Positions 9,493 through 17,660 of a stretch of DNA of 30,254 nucleotides are shown one piece after another. How positions within the stretch are numbered: the first letter of the stretch is position 1; each line of letters opens with the position of its first letter. Source of the stretch: Priapulus caudatus (taxonomy: Eukaryota; Priapulida; Priapulimorpha; Priapulimorphida; Priapulidae); contig NW_014578411.1 in NCBI RefSeq assembly GCF_000485595.1, positions 36,585 through 66,838 on the forward strand, read 5' to 3'. The notes under the pieces were generated by a model, which saw only the letters and a program-made list of their open reading frames with translations, searched no databases and was not told where the DNA came from. The translations under genes were made by a program, and so were the position numbers.

Positions 9493-9592
9493 AGTCAGAC
9501 CTCTATATAGGTCACTAAAAGGGAAACGCCAAGTTTGTCCTTTATAGACAGATGTCCGTTATCAAAAGGTAGTTTCACTGTATAATAATATA
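9490..9592. mobile_element. Dispersed TIR-element copy (family also at 5427 and 13611)
   Basis: ACAGTCAGACCTCTATATAG followed by TGTCCTTTATAGACAG is the reverse complement of the CTGTCTATAAAGGACA core at 5427-5536. The CAGTCAGACCTC start resembles the ends of pogo/Tigger-type elements. No coding sequence is present. Confidence 0.6.
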
Positions 9593-9682
9593 TTTACCAA
9601 GTTTGTTTGTTGTATAAAGAGCTTAATTGTAGAGTTTAATCCGACTTGAGCATGAACTTGCACGACCGCTTCATTTAATGTA

Positions 9683-9772
9683 TGTTCCGCATGGGAAACT
9701 GATCCGTGTTAATCATTGTTCGATTTTTGTTCCGCATGGGGAATAGATCCACGTTGATCAACGTTCGATGGA
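9683..9772. repeat. Two-copy tandem repeat, about 46 bp
   Basis: TGTTCCGCATGGGAAACTGA is repeated as TGTTCCGCATGGGGAATAGA about 46 bp later, each followed by a TTCGAT motif. Confidence 0.85.
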
Positions 9773-9818
9773 GAGGTGGTCGCGTGTGTATCGGGCAGTC
9801 ACGGTCGTCACGGCGACA

Positions 9819-9832
9819 GTTGCCTTGGTGAC
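9819..9832. promoter_or_regulatory. X-box-like motif
   Basis: GTTGCCTTGGTGAC fits the RFX half-site plan (GTNRCC, short spacer, RGYRAC) with one mismatch to the consensus. No gene start is recognised beside it. Confidence 0.3.
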
Positions 9833-10347
9833 CGCCGTCGAGACGACTGTCGTCACGTTGCTTCGAGTGCTGGGTGTGTCGTTGTTTTTTAATGCGAGTT
9901 CGTTTTGTAAAATATATGATGCGATGTGCTTTGTAATACGGAACTGGCGAAAACGTCGTATTTGTTTCTCTCAGTGTCTACTATTTTTCGGCGGCATAAG
10001 GCTAACAACCTTCTCTCGTGTAAGAACATGTAGCTTTGCATCAAAGCTCGTTACAGAAACCAAGGTAACACAGCTGTGGAGTCACTGTGCTCAACAAATA
10101 GAGCAGAAAGGCCAAAAAAAAGGAAGAAAACGCGTTTATGGTTGTAATTGTCTTTTGAAATACGAAAAGCTTCCAGAGATAGAGCCAAAAAGACACAAAA
10201 TGATGAACAAACACTGCATTACTCGTTGAACAGAGTAGCAGTGCGTTTATTTCCTAAACGTATTTACTAACAGCGGCATCGTGTTGGCAATTAACGTTAG
10301 AGATTTCAACTCGCAACAGAGAGGCTGGACGGTACACGTCAAGGACA

Positions 10348-10361
10348 GTTGCCATGGCAAC
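10348..10361. promoter_or_regulatory. Perfect palindromic X-box (RFX site)
   Basis: GTTGCCATGGCAAC is the ideal palindromic RFX recognition sequence. It lies between the convergent LNPK and HIBADH genes, with no recognised promoter nearby. Confidence 0.45.
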
Positions 10362-11117
10362 AGAAGCCGCGGCAGCCGACGCCGACCGCACATGCTAAAG
10401 GCTAGAACACCACCTCCGACAACAACAAGCCAATGTGTCTGTTCACAAACATGCTACTACTACGATCCTCAGTATTGGTCTGTCTGTTTGATCAACTTTG
10501 TCTCATTCCATCTTCGATATAGTCCATTGGACTTTGAAGACTAATATTTACGAGGTTACATAGGGTACATACAGACCCACCTAGATGCCATATTGTAACC
10601 TTGTATGCACATACGCACGCACGCACGCGCGTTAGGCAGGCACACCTAACGCTAACTACCTGATACTCTCTACACACGTGGGTTACAACAGACATTCTAG
10701 CAGACGGTGTACCCGTAGTTCTACACAAATCTGAGCGTTCAATCTGTCATCGCTATTCACTTGCTATTTACCTAACGAGTACAAAAATGATCACAGTTTG
10801 TTGTGTCCCATCGTGTATTGTTTCTTCCGTCACAGCGAGCTTCGTGAGGGTACATGATTCTCTGTAATGATATTCGCAAAAATCTAGCAAGCTTAGCTCG
10901 TCATGATTCGTGGGGTTAGTCCGTGTCGGTATCCCACGCCAGTATCTTGTACGACGACAACAAACCATAACAACAACAACGATAACACCAAGGCTCGACA
11001 CTAATGTGCAAGCAGCCAGCAGATCGAGCCGGATTTGCTAGCTGACATTTCTGCTACCTGAGTTGTGATCAATGTTATTCGTGATACTGTATGTTCGGCC
11101 CATTCACATGTACACGA

Positions 11118-11123
11118 TTTATT
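11118..11123 (-). terminator. Candidate HIBADH polyadenylation signal
   Basis: AATAAA on the minus strand, about 280 bp beyond the HIBADH stop codon. This is the nearest canonical hexamer I found in the expected place. Confidence 0.4.
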
Positions 11124-11130
11124 CATCGTA

Positions 11131-11334
11131 GTCATTGTGTCGTCATTATCATCATCGTCGTTGTCATGTCCTCACTGTAGTGTCATCACAGTCATCGTGT
11201 CGTCATTATCATCATCGTCGTTGTCATGTCATCACTGTAGTGTCATCAAAGTCACCGTGTCGTCATTATCATCACCATCGTTGTCATGTCCTCACTGTAG
11301 TGTCATCACAGTCATCGTGTCGTCATTATCATTG
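11131..11334. repeat. 60-bp tandem repeat, 3.4 copies
   Basis: Units begin GTCATNGTGTCGTCATTATC at 11131, 11191, 11251 and 11311 with very few differences. Because 60 is a multiple of three, frames stay open through it, but the translations are Ser/His/Cys low complexity. It lies in the probable HIBADH 3' UTR. Confidence 0.95.
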
Positions 11335-11401
11335 TCGCGCACCCCTCTCCCGTACAAACGGCCGCAACAACCGTCATCTCGCCAGGGGGCACCGCTGCCG
11401 C

Positions 11402-11566
11402 TTAATCCTTCGGCGCCTTCTCTTCGCTGAGGAACTTGAAGGTGGAGGAGAAGTCTTTCTTCGCGTAGCCGGCCTGGCAGTGCACGCGGTAGATCTGGCA
11501 CGCGGCGGAGCCAAGAGGAATGGCAGCCTGCGTGTCGGTGGCTGCGCTCACTGCCAGCCCCAGGTC
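11402..11566 (-). CDS. HIBADH: HIBADH last exon
   Basis: Read from 11566 down, the exon follows CTGTTGCAG and encodes [20 protein letters not shown], then [19 protein letters not shown] and [13 protein letters not shown] before TAA (11404-11402). This matches the C-terminal helical domain of HIBADH. It has 55 complete codons. Confidence 0.95.
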   Translation of the reverse strand, partial: DLGLAVSAATDTQAAIPLGSAACQIYRVHCQAGYAKKDFSSTFKFLSEEKAPKD

Positions 11567-14500
11567 CTGCAACAGAGGGCAGCACGTGTCACGTTAGACA
11601 GAGGGCAGCACGTGTCACGTTAGACAGAGGGCAGCACGTGTCACGTTAGACAGAGGGACCAGCCATGTCACTGTTCACAGAGCAGAGGTCCGTTAGCAGA
11701 GCGGAAGCACATCACTTAAGCACCACGAGGCCGCACGTCCATCCAGCGGCCTCGGTCGGCTGCGCTCACTGCAGCCCCAGGTCCTGCAACAGAGGGCAGC
11801 ATGTGTCATGGTCAGACAGAGCATATTGCTCACATCCAGAATACGGTATACATATATATATATATCTATATATATAAAGTTGTTCAGCCGAATTAGTCCG
11901 TACTCGCATAACTAGAGAACTACGCAGCCAATGTAATTGTATACGTGTTGTATATTATGCACACATCTAATAATATATGCACGTATTACGTTATACACGT
12001 TACATATGCTTGTTATATATATATAGTCCGTATAGCAAGGTCGCTTTTTCGTAGTCTGCCCACCTTCAGCATGAGGGCGCTGCCGAAGCCTCCTCGTAGT
12101 TCGGCTGGACGGGACGCCCTCGACGATGCCGGGACACGGGTTGTAGACTTCGCTCGACAGCAACGGCCGCTACTTCATGTTCAGGATCTTCGCGAGTAGC
12201 TTGGGGTCGAGACCGAGTCTGTGAAGGAAGGAAGGAGAGAGGGCTTGAACAGCCGAATCACGTCAGGGTGGTTTAATTCCATCTTGGAACCGCATGCACA
12301 CGTCGCAACATGAGTCTGTGAAGGAAGGAAGGAGAGAGGGTTGAACAGCGGAATCACGTCAGGGTGTTAATTCCATTTCGGAAACACATGCACACGTCGC
12401 CGACATGAGTCTGTGGAGGAAGGAAGGAGATAGAGCGTAGAATGACGAAGACACATCAGGTGGTTTAATTCCATCCTGGAAACGCACGCACATGTAGTGA
12501 CACGTGTCTTTCAGTGGAGGATCGAAGGAGAGACGGGTAGAAGAACGACGGAGACACGTCAGGTGGCTTCCATCATGGACAAACGTCGCGCACCATCGTG
12601 TTTAAGAGTCAGTGAAGGGACAGGAGAGAGGGTAGAAGACGGAGACACGCGAGAAGATTAGCTTAATTCTATCCATCCTAGAATCACGTGCACATGCCGT
12701 GGAGTGCGTGCGTGTCTCTGCATGGCGGAAGAAAGGAGGATCACGATTCCCGCAAGGGGGGGGCCACGAATAACAGACAGGGGGCGCCACGACGTACTTG
12801 ATCCCGAGGTTCATTGTTCTCCGAGACCCGATCATCGAGATTCCCAGCAGCATGTTGTTGCAGATCTTCGCCGCCTCGCCCGTGCCGACGCGCGCCGGCA
12901 GTTGCACCACGTTGCGTCCCATCACGCCAGCAGCTTCTCTGCGTCCGGGTAACCGAGCTCGCGCCCCCGACCATGAACGTGAGCCCCGCGTCCCGCGCCC
13001 GCAGCACACCTGTTAAGGCCAAACAAAAAAAATAGGTGTGTCTCCTATTGCATTGAAAACAAAAGTAGGGTAGGTAGGTAGGAATTTTTTATTTTATTTA
13101 TTTTATTTTTTTATTCTTCGGTTCCTAATATCCCTCTGATGCATGCTATAAAGTGGTGTATAGGTAGGGATAAGTTAGTAAGCAAGTCCAGAACGTGTTT
13201 GTAGTAAAAAATCTCAAGTTTTGTTTGTCAGATTTCAAATGAAAAAAAACTATTTTATTTTATTATTATTTTTGGAAAAAAAAGTAGGGTCGGCCCTAAT
13301 AATCTAGGGAAAGTCGGTCGACCGGAAACACACCTATTTTTTGGTTTGGCCTAACGACCCGCCACCCATTACACGATATGTGTAACACTTATAAACTTCT
13401 TAATGATGGACTGAGAAGCGCTGATAAAAAACATTGTTGACTTACCCATGCAGTACGTATAAACTATAATTATGATTAGAATATATAGCCTACAGGTGGC
13501 AAAAAAGGTAGTTATTCGTTGTAAAATTTCAGTGTATATATACATGTGCATATATATGTGCGATGGCTCTCTTTTTTATATACGTAGATTTTAATCACAG
13601 TATAATTTTCAAAATGTCGACACCTGCCTATAAAGGACACTTTTCGCATTTTCCTCGAGCGACCCTTATACACAGGGACAGAGGCACTCACCTCCCGACA
13701 CGGGCGCATCCATGTACGTCGCAGATTTCTCTACGGCCAACACTTCCATCTGACGCGAGACGGCCGGGTCGATGGTGCTGCTATCTATCAGCAGCGCGCC
13801 CGGCTTCACGGTCCTAGAACAAGTGAGCATCACGGTAATCATCACACCAAAGACTAAGACATGACGACAAAGACTACGATGACGGGTGACGATGACATTG
13901 ATGACGGTAATAATAAAGATGACAATGACGACAATGATAACGACTTAAATAAAGACGATGATGACAATGATAACAACGACAATGATGATGATGACAACAA
14001 TGATGACGACGACGACAATAATGATGATGACAACAATGATGACGATGACAACAATGATAACGATATAAATAAAGACGATGATGACAATGATAACAACGAC
14101 AATGATGATGATGACAACAATGATGACGACGACGACAATAATAATGATGACAACAATGATGACGACGACAATAATGATGATGACAACAATGATGACGACG
14201 ACAATAATGATGATGACAACAATGACGACGACGACAATAATGATGATGACAACAATGATGACGATGACGACAATGATAACGACGACATTGATGATGCTGA
14301 TGAAAACGATGACAACGACGATGACAACGACGGTACTCACTGGAATATGCCGTTGTCACCAGCGTACACCTGCTTCACGTGTGGACTGGACGGCAGCATG
14401 GTGACGATGACGTTCGTACGATCGGCAACCTCCGCCGGCGTCGCAGCGACGTCCGCGCCTGTGACGCATCGTGACACAATCACAATCGTGGCACGATGGG

Positions 14501-15427
14501 GACGAGAGGGTGCAGAGTTACAAGACGGAAGCAATGGCATGATAGGGTGGGTTACCAACTTACCAGTGACTGTGGGCAAAGTTATTAGACCTATCACTAA
14601 TGTACATAGCTCTAGCCAATCACTGTAGCAATAGGTCATTTCTAAAAATGCTGCTCGGTAACAAAATGCCTCAAAGTCGACAACTATTCACGCCAGCGTA
14701 AAAAGCGCCAATACAAACTGGGTGAGCTTGACCAAACCTAGAAACAGTATCCGAGGGGGCACCGTGGTCATTTCCTACGGAGTGGAAGTTTTGGTTTTTG
14801 GTCTTTACAGTTGGGTAAAAGAACGACTAGAGGATTCTTCAGTGACTTGACAACAACACCTGTTCAAGATACTAACTCAAGAAAACTATTGAATATCTAG
14901 TAGCTGGCTACTGTCGCGCTGGGCAGGCAGCATCGTATAGGATGTACTCAGTAGTCAGTATACATTAGGCCAAAACAAAATATATGTGTGGTTACCGTTA
15001 CATGCCGGAAAAAAAATAGGGTAGGAGTAGTAGGGAAAACATTTTATTTTTCATTGAAATTATTTTATTTACGAACCATGTGGCGAAGGATGTGCGTTGT
15101 GCCTTTTGAAGCAGGAACCGTCCAATTCATTTTTATTTTTATTTTTTAATTTTAATTTTTTTTTTACTTTAAAGAAAATTTACAATAAAATGTTTAGGGT
15201 CGCTGGAAATAAATAGGGTCGGTCGGAAAACCCGTAACCACACCCTATATTTTTGTTTTGGGCCTTATTACGAGATGCAATCCCCCCTTAACATGCCTAC
15301 CGTCGTTCTTGAGCTGTTCCGTCTGCCTCAGTGTTATGTCGTTGACAATAATTCCGTACCCGTTCTTGATTAGGTTTCGTGCCATGTGCGCACCCATGTT
15401 CCCCAAACCAATGAAGCCAATTGTCTC
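11402..15427 (-). CDS. HIBADH: 3-hydroxyisobutyrate dehydrogenase (HIBADH), mature-protein exons
   Basis: HIBADH oxidises 3-hydroxyisobutyrate to methylmalonate semialdehyde with NAD+ in mitochondrial valine breakdown. Proposed join, in transcript order: 15427-15301, 14458-14341, 13813-13692, 13009-12798, 12218-12064, 11566-11402. Family motifs follow in order: the Rossmann loop [46 protein letters not shown], the catalytic-lysine motif [27 protein letters not shown] and the tail [11 protein letters not shown]. Four of the six exons read cleanly and keep phase. The exons at 12798-13009 and 12064-12218 hold several single-base indels. That means either assembly errors or a decayed gene; the good conservation elsewhere favours errors. 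The first exon with the mitochondrial presequence was not found upstream. Confidence 0.93.
11572..11655 (-). repeat. 26-bp tandem repeat, three copies, at the HIBADH last-exon acceptor
   Basis: The plus-strand unit AGAGGGCAGCACGTGTCACG plus TTAGAC repeats three times, starting 6 bp upstream (in gene sense) of the last-exon splice site. In gene sense each unit has CTAAC, a branch-point-like motif, and CCCTCT, a pyrimidine run. Confidence 0.9.
11745..11810 (-). pseudogene. Partial duplicate of HIBADH last-exon start and acceptor
   Basis: CTCACTGCAGCCCCAGGTCC and the following TGCAACAGAGGGCAGCA copy the sequence at 11548-11585. In gene sense the copy has the same TTGCAG acceptor and reads DLGLQ then a stop, because one base is missing. 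It lies about 200 bp upstream of the real exon. Confidence 0.85.
11850..12025. repeat. AT-rich stretch with (TA)n runs
   Basis: Short ATATATAT runs near 11850-11876 and 12013-12025 in a HIBADH intron. Confidence 0.75.
12064..12218 (-). CDS. HIBADH: HIBADH exon with apparent indels
   Basis: Read from 12218 down, the exon follows CCTTCACAG and ends before GTGGGC. It starts [14 protein letters not shown], then needs a frame change within the next codons to continue with the family's SSGRCW region. It recovers [18 protein letters not shown] and changes frame again near NYEGGFG before ALMLK. At least four 1-base differences from an open frame are implied, for a net shift of one. The homology itself is clear. 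Confidence 0.85.
12218..12690. repeat. About 95-bp tandem repeat, 4-5 diverging copies
   Basis: Units begin TCTGTGAAGGAAGGAAGGAG at 12218, 12315 and 12410, with more diverged copies around 12510 and 12608. Each contains a CACGTCAGG...TTAATTCCAT core. The unit starts at the exon edge, so each good copy repeats the CCTTCCTTCACAG acceptor in gene sense. Confidence 0.9.
12798..13009 (-). CDS. HIBADH: HIBADH exon with catalytic lysine, apparent indels
   Basis: Read from 13009 down, it starts [16 protein letters not shown] and changes frame. It then reads [12 protein letters not shown], changes frame again near LMGRNVVQL, and finishes [33 protein letters not shown] before the donor GTACGT. The lysine of AAKICNN is the conserved catalytic residue of the beta-hydroxyacid dehydrogenase family. 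The length is one base off an open frame. Confidence 0.88.
13013..13353. mobile_element. MITE copy 1 (AGGCCAAAC family) abutting a HIBADH splice acceptor
   Basis: AAGGCCAAACAAAAAAAATA at the left end and TATTTTTTGGTTTGGCCTAA at the right end are inverted repeats about 340 bp apart, extended by GGTGTGT/ACACACC. The inside is AT-rich with GTAGGGT motifs. It shares its ends and interior motifs (AGGGTCGG, TTTTATTTTATT) with the copy at 14966. Confidence 0.85.
13611..13681. mobile_element. Fragment of the dispersed TIR element
   Basis: CGACACCTGCCTATAAAGGA followed by a GACCCTTATACACAGGGACA end matches the element at 5427 and the inverted copy at 9490. It lies just beside the HIBADH donor at 13691. 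Confidence 0.6.
13692..13813 (-). CDS. HIBADH: HIBADH exon (DSSTIDP...DAPVSGG)
   Basis: Read from 13813 down, the exon follows TTGTTCTAG and ends before GTGAGT. It encodes [20 protein letters not shown], then [20 protein letters not shown]. The SSTIDP segment and the DAPVSGG substrate-binding loop are diagnostic for the family. The exon is intact and in phase. Confidence 0.97.
13857..14338. repeat. (GATGAC/AATGAT)n array, about 480 bp
   Basis: A near-perfect trinucleotide-periodic array of GAC, GAT, AAC and AAT triplets with higher-order copies (a ~120-bp block at 13951 recurs at 14071). It fills the intron between two HIBADH exons. The plus-strand Asp/Asn-rich frame through it is not a gene. 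It reaches within 10 bp of the splice donor at 14340. Confidence 0.95.
14341..14458 (-). CDS. HIBADH: HIBADH exon (Rossmann, second half)
   Basis: Read from 14458 down, the exon follows CGTCACAG and ends before GTGAGT. It encodes [20 protein letters not shown] and [18 protein letters not shown]. It is in phase with both neighbours and matches the vertebrate segment ending GANGIL. Confidence 0.95.
14459..15300. other. HIBADH intron holding a MITE
   Basis: The stretch from 14459 to 14965 shows no gene or clear repeat, and the MITE follows at 14966-15268. Confidence 0.7.
14966..15268. mobile_element. MITE copy 2 (AGGCCAAAAC family)
   Basis: TAGGCCAAAACAAAATATAT, then GTGTGGTTAC, is inverted at the right end as GTAACCACACCCTATATTTT, then TGTTTTGGGCCTTA. 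The inside is T-rich with AGGGTCGGTCGG. It is the same family as the copy at 13013 and lies 32 bp from the HIBADH donor at 15300. Confidence 0.85.
15301..15427 (-). CDS. HIBADH: HIBADH exon (N-terminal NAD-binding loop)
   Basis: Read from 15427 down, the exon follows CTCACACAG and ends before GTAGGC. It encodes [20 protein letters not shown], then [18 protein letters not shown] and [14 protein letters not shown] is the dinucleotide-binding glycine loop. In mature HIBADH this lies at the N-terminus, so only the presequence exon is missing. Confidence 0.97.
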
Positions 15428-15435
15428 CTGTGTGA

Positions 15436-16040
15436 GTGAGTGAGAAAGGAATGGTCAATGTGAGAGCAGAGAGGAGATAAAGAGAGCATGAGAGAGAGGG
15501 TGAAACAATGGGGAGAGCGAACGCGAGTCGAGGGGAGAGACCGGGTGAAAGAGAGTAGAGGGAGAGGGGGAGCGGCGAAGGAGAAGAGAGAGAGGGAGTG
15601 AGCATAGAGAAGAGGGGAGGAGAGAGGGAGGAGATAAGAGGAGAGGGGAGGAGAGGAGGGAGAGAGAGGGAGTGAGCATAGGGAGGAAGAGGGGGAGGGA
15701 GACAGGAGGGAGATAGAGGAGATAGGGGAGGAGAGAGGGAGGAGATAGAGGGAGAAAGGGAGAGGGAGAGAGAGGGAGGGAGATAGAGGAGAGAGGGGAG
15801 GGGAGAGAGGAGGAGATAGAGGGAGAGGGGGAGGAGAATAGATGGAGAGGGGGAGGGAGAAAAGGAGGGAGATAGAGGGAGAGAGATAGAGGGAGAGGGG
15901 GAGGGAGAGAGGGAGGGAGATAGAAGGGAGAGGGAAGGGAGATAGAGGAGAGACGGGAAGGGAGAAACGGAGGAGAGGGGGAGGGAGAGGGAGGAGATAT
16001 GAAGGAGAGGGAGGGAGATAGAGGGAGAAGGGGAGGAATG
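15436..16040. repeat. 600-bp purine tract (GGGAGA-rich)
   Basis: The plus strand is almost only A and G (GAGAGAGGGAGGGAGATAGAGG motifs) for about 600 bp. In HIBADH gene sense it is a C/T tract running up to the splice acceptor of the exon at 15427. Long Pro/Ser/Leu-rich minus frames are artefacts of composition. Such tracts can form triplex DNA. Confidence 0.95.
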
Positions 16041-16484
16041 TATGGCTCATATACGTCATACATGTTATTACTGTGACTGTGTTACTGCTGCACACAATGT
16101 GTCTATACTACCACTGCCAAGGCATTCAATGACCAGTGTTCTATTGCACTGTGATTGCAATGCGAGTATTTGACTACAATAATAATATTCCCACACAAGA
16201 TATACATATTGATATTGATTATTGTACTACGTCAAGTTCAATTAAACTACTACTGATATAAGTTTTACCTGTGGAGAGTTGGAGTACCTGAAAAATATTA
16301 AATGTCATTTTTAAAAGCAGAATCAGTGACAGTATATAGCGGTACTGTAGTGCACTAGGCAATATTATAGCATTATTCGATTCCACAGATATAAAACGAT
16401 GCGACTACAGTATTATTAGTACATATACCGTACCGCCGTACGCATGCTACCCATTGTACTGTGTGTATAATGTGCATTCACGAG

Positions 16485-16580
16485 TGGCGGAGTGTCACTG
16501 CCTGCAAATCCACTTTAGGCACCTTAATTAGGACCTATCACGAAGTGATGCACAGATTTCTGTGTATCATCAACTGTAGC
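16485..16580. repeat. Dispersed repeat copy (GATGCACAGATTTC)
   Basis: TGCAAATCCACTTTAGGCAC, then ATCACGAAGTGATGCACAGA and TTTCTGTGTATCATCAACTG, recur in reverse complement at 18668-18860. Shorter pieces occur at 17520-17560. Confidence 0.75.
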
Positions 16581-17444
16581 GCCAGGCCTCGAATTAAGCG
16601 ACAAGAGGGGCAAGGCAATTTTTTGGGGGCATGTGAAAAATTGCCTTGAATTTTCTCTAAAATGGATGGGCACCGAAGCAATTTTAAAAGGCATCAAGGC
16701 AACTCTCACAATTTGAGAAGGGCACCAAGACACTTTTGTTTTTTACCTTGAATGTACAGACCGTCTCCTTGATGTACATCGTCTTCCGCCCCCATGTAAG
16801 CTTACACCGTAACACCGACCCCTGTACCCCCCTCTGCTAATGGAAGTACAGTAACAGGGTTCAACATTAACTTTTTATTTCACTAGACCATTGGGCTAGT
16901 AACTGAGGAAAACCACTTGACCTGACCTAACTTTCACTAGCCCACACCCAGACCATTGTTATGGAAAACTTTCTGTCATCGTATGAATTCTACACAAGCT
17001 ACACACCGTACAGATCACAGCTGGCCATTCTTGCGCGAACATTGTTATCCGCGCTTTAAATCGCGCACGGGCCGAGTCCACGTGCAGCATTTAAATATTC
17101 GTGTTTTATCACGGGCATACACAGGCGCACGATTTATCGATCGTCTACTGGCAGCGGTTGGCAGTAAGCCACGTTATATATTATTGTTTTTGTGAAAAGG
17201 TAGACTGGTAATACCAGTGGTATCCGGCCTCACGCTCTGCTAGACAATGTACATGCTCTGCGACAAACAGTGCGGCCGCAAACCAGTCTAGCCAGAGGCA
17301 CCGACGGGAATTACAGAAAAGGGCAAGGCAGGTCACTGCCGTCGGTCGAGTTGAATTTTTAGGGGCAGTACGGCGATTGATAGGGGCACTGACGGCAATT
17401 GCCGTCGGTGCCGTCGGTTAATTCGAGCCCTGTGTAGCGCTAAG

Positions 17445-17512
17445 ACTATAGCCCACGTACAGTTGCCGCAGTTGCTTGCGCAGGTCTGCGGCAACTGTAC
17501 GAGGGCTATAGT
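17445..17512. repeat. Long perfect hairpin
   Basis: ACTATAGCCC then CGTACAGTTGCCGCAG (17445-17471) pairs with CTGCGGCAACTGTACG then GGGCTATAGT (17486-17512), with an A opposite an A in the middle and a ~14-nt loop. The stem is about 26 bp and isolated, with no gene beside it. Confidence 0.85.
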
Positions 17513-17551
17513 ACTAGAGCTACATCAACTGATGCACAGACTTTCCGTATA

Positions 17552-17660
17552 TCAAGGAATGAAGCAAAAACCCTAACCCTAACCCTTACACACTTCGTGA
17601 TACCTAAGGTTATACTTTATGACTTAGGGTTAGGGTTAGGATTTTTGCATCATTCCTTGA
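17552..17660. repeat. Foldback with telomere-like arms
   Basis: TCAAGGAATGAAGCAAAAAC then CCTAACCCTAACCCTT on the left mirrors TTAGGGTTAGGGTTAGGA then TTTTTGCATCATTCCTTGA on the right. The arms contain the telomere-type hexamers in opposite orientation around a central AAGGTTATACTTTATGAC. Confidence 0.85.

Larger units (their letters stand above)
8707..11401. other. Intergenic region between convergent LNPK and HIBADH
   Basis: This is the LNPK 3' UTR followed by intergenic sequence and then the HIBADH 3' UTR. It holds a 65-mer repeat, an (AT)n run, a TIR-element copy, a 46-mer duplication, two X-box motifs and a 60-mer array. No AATAAA was seen in the first kilobase after the LNPK stop. Open frames at 9768-10229 and 10281-10544 match no family I know and lie partly in repeats. 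Confidence 0.7.

Noticed and set aside
11131-11334. Regular 60-bp repeats considered as a CRISPR-like array
   Set aside because: Units are directly adjacent with no variable spacers, in a eukaryotic genome. It is a minisatellite.
13861-14628. A 255-codon Asp/Asn-rich plus-strand frame
   Set aside because: It is the translation of a GATGAC-type simple repeat in a HIBADH intron, and it runs through a HIBADH exon on the wrong strand.
11402-15427. Calling HIBADH a processed or dead pseudogene
   Set aside because: Introns and splice sites are intact, phases match and four exons are clean. The indels are local and resemble sequence errors.
15370-16095. Minus-strand frames of over 200 codons rich in Ser, Pro and Leu
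   Set aside because: They are products of the polypyrimidine tract on the minus strand. Several overlapping frames are equally open.
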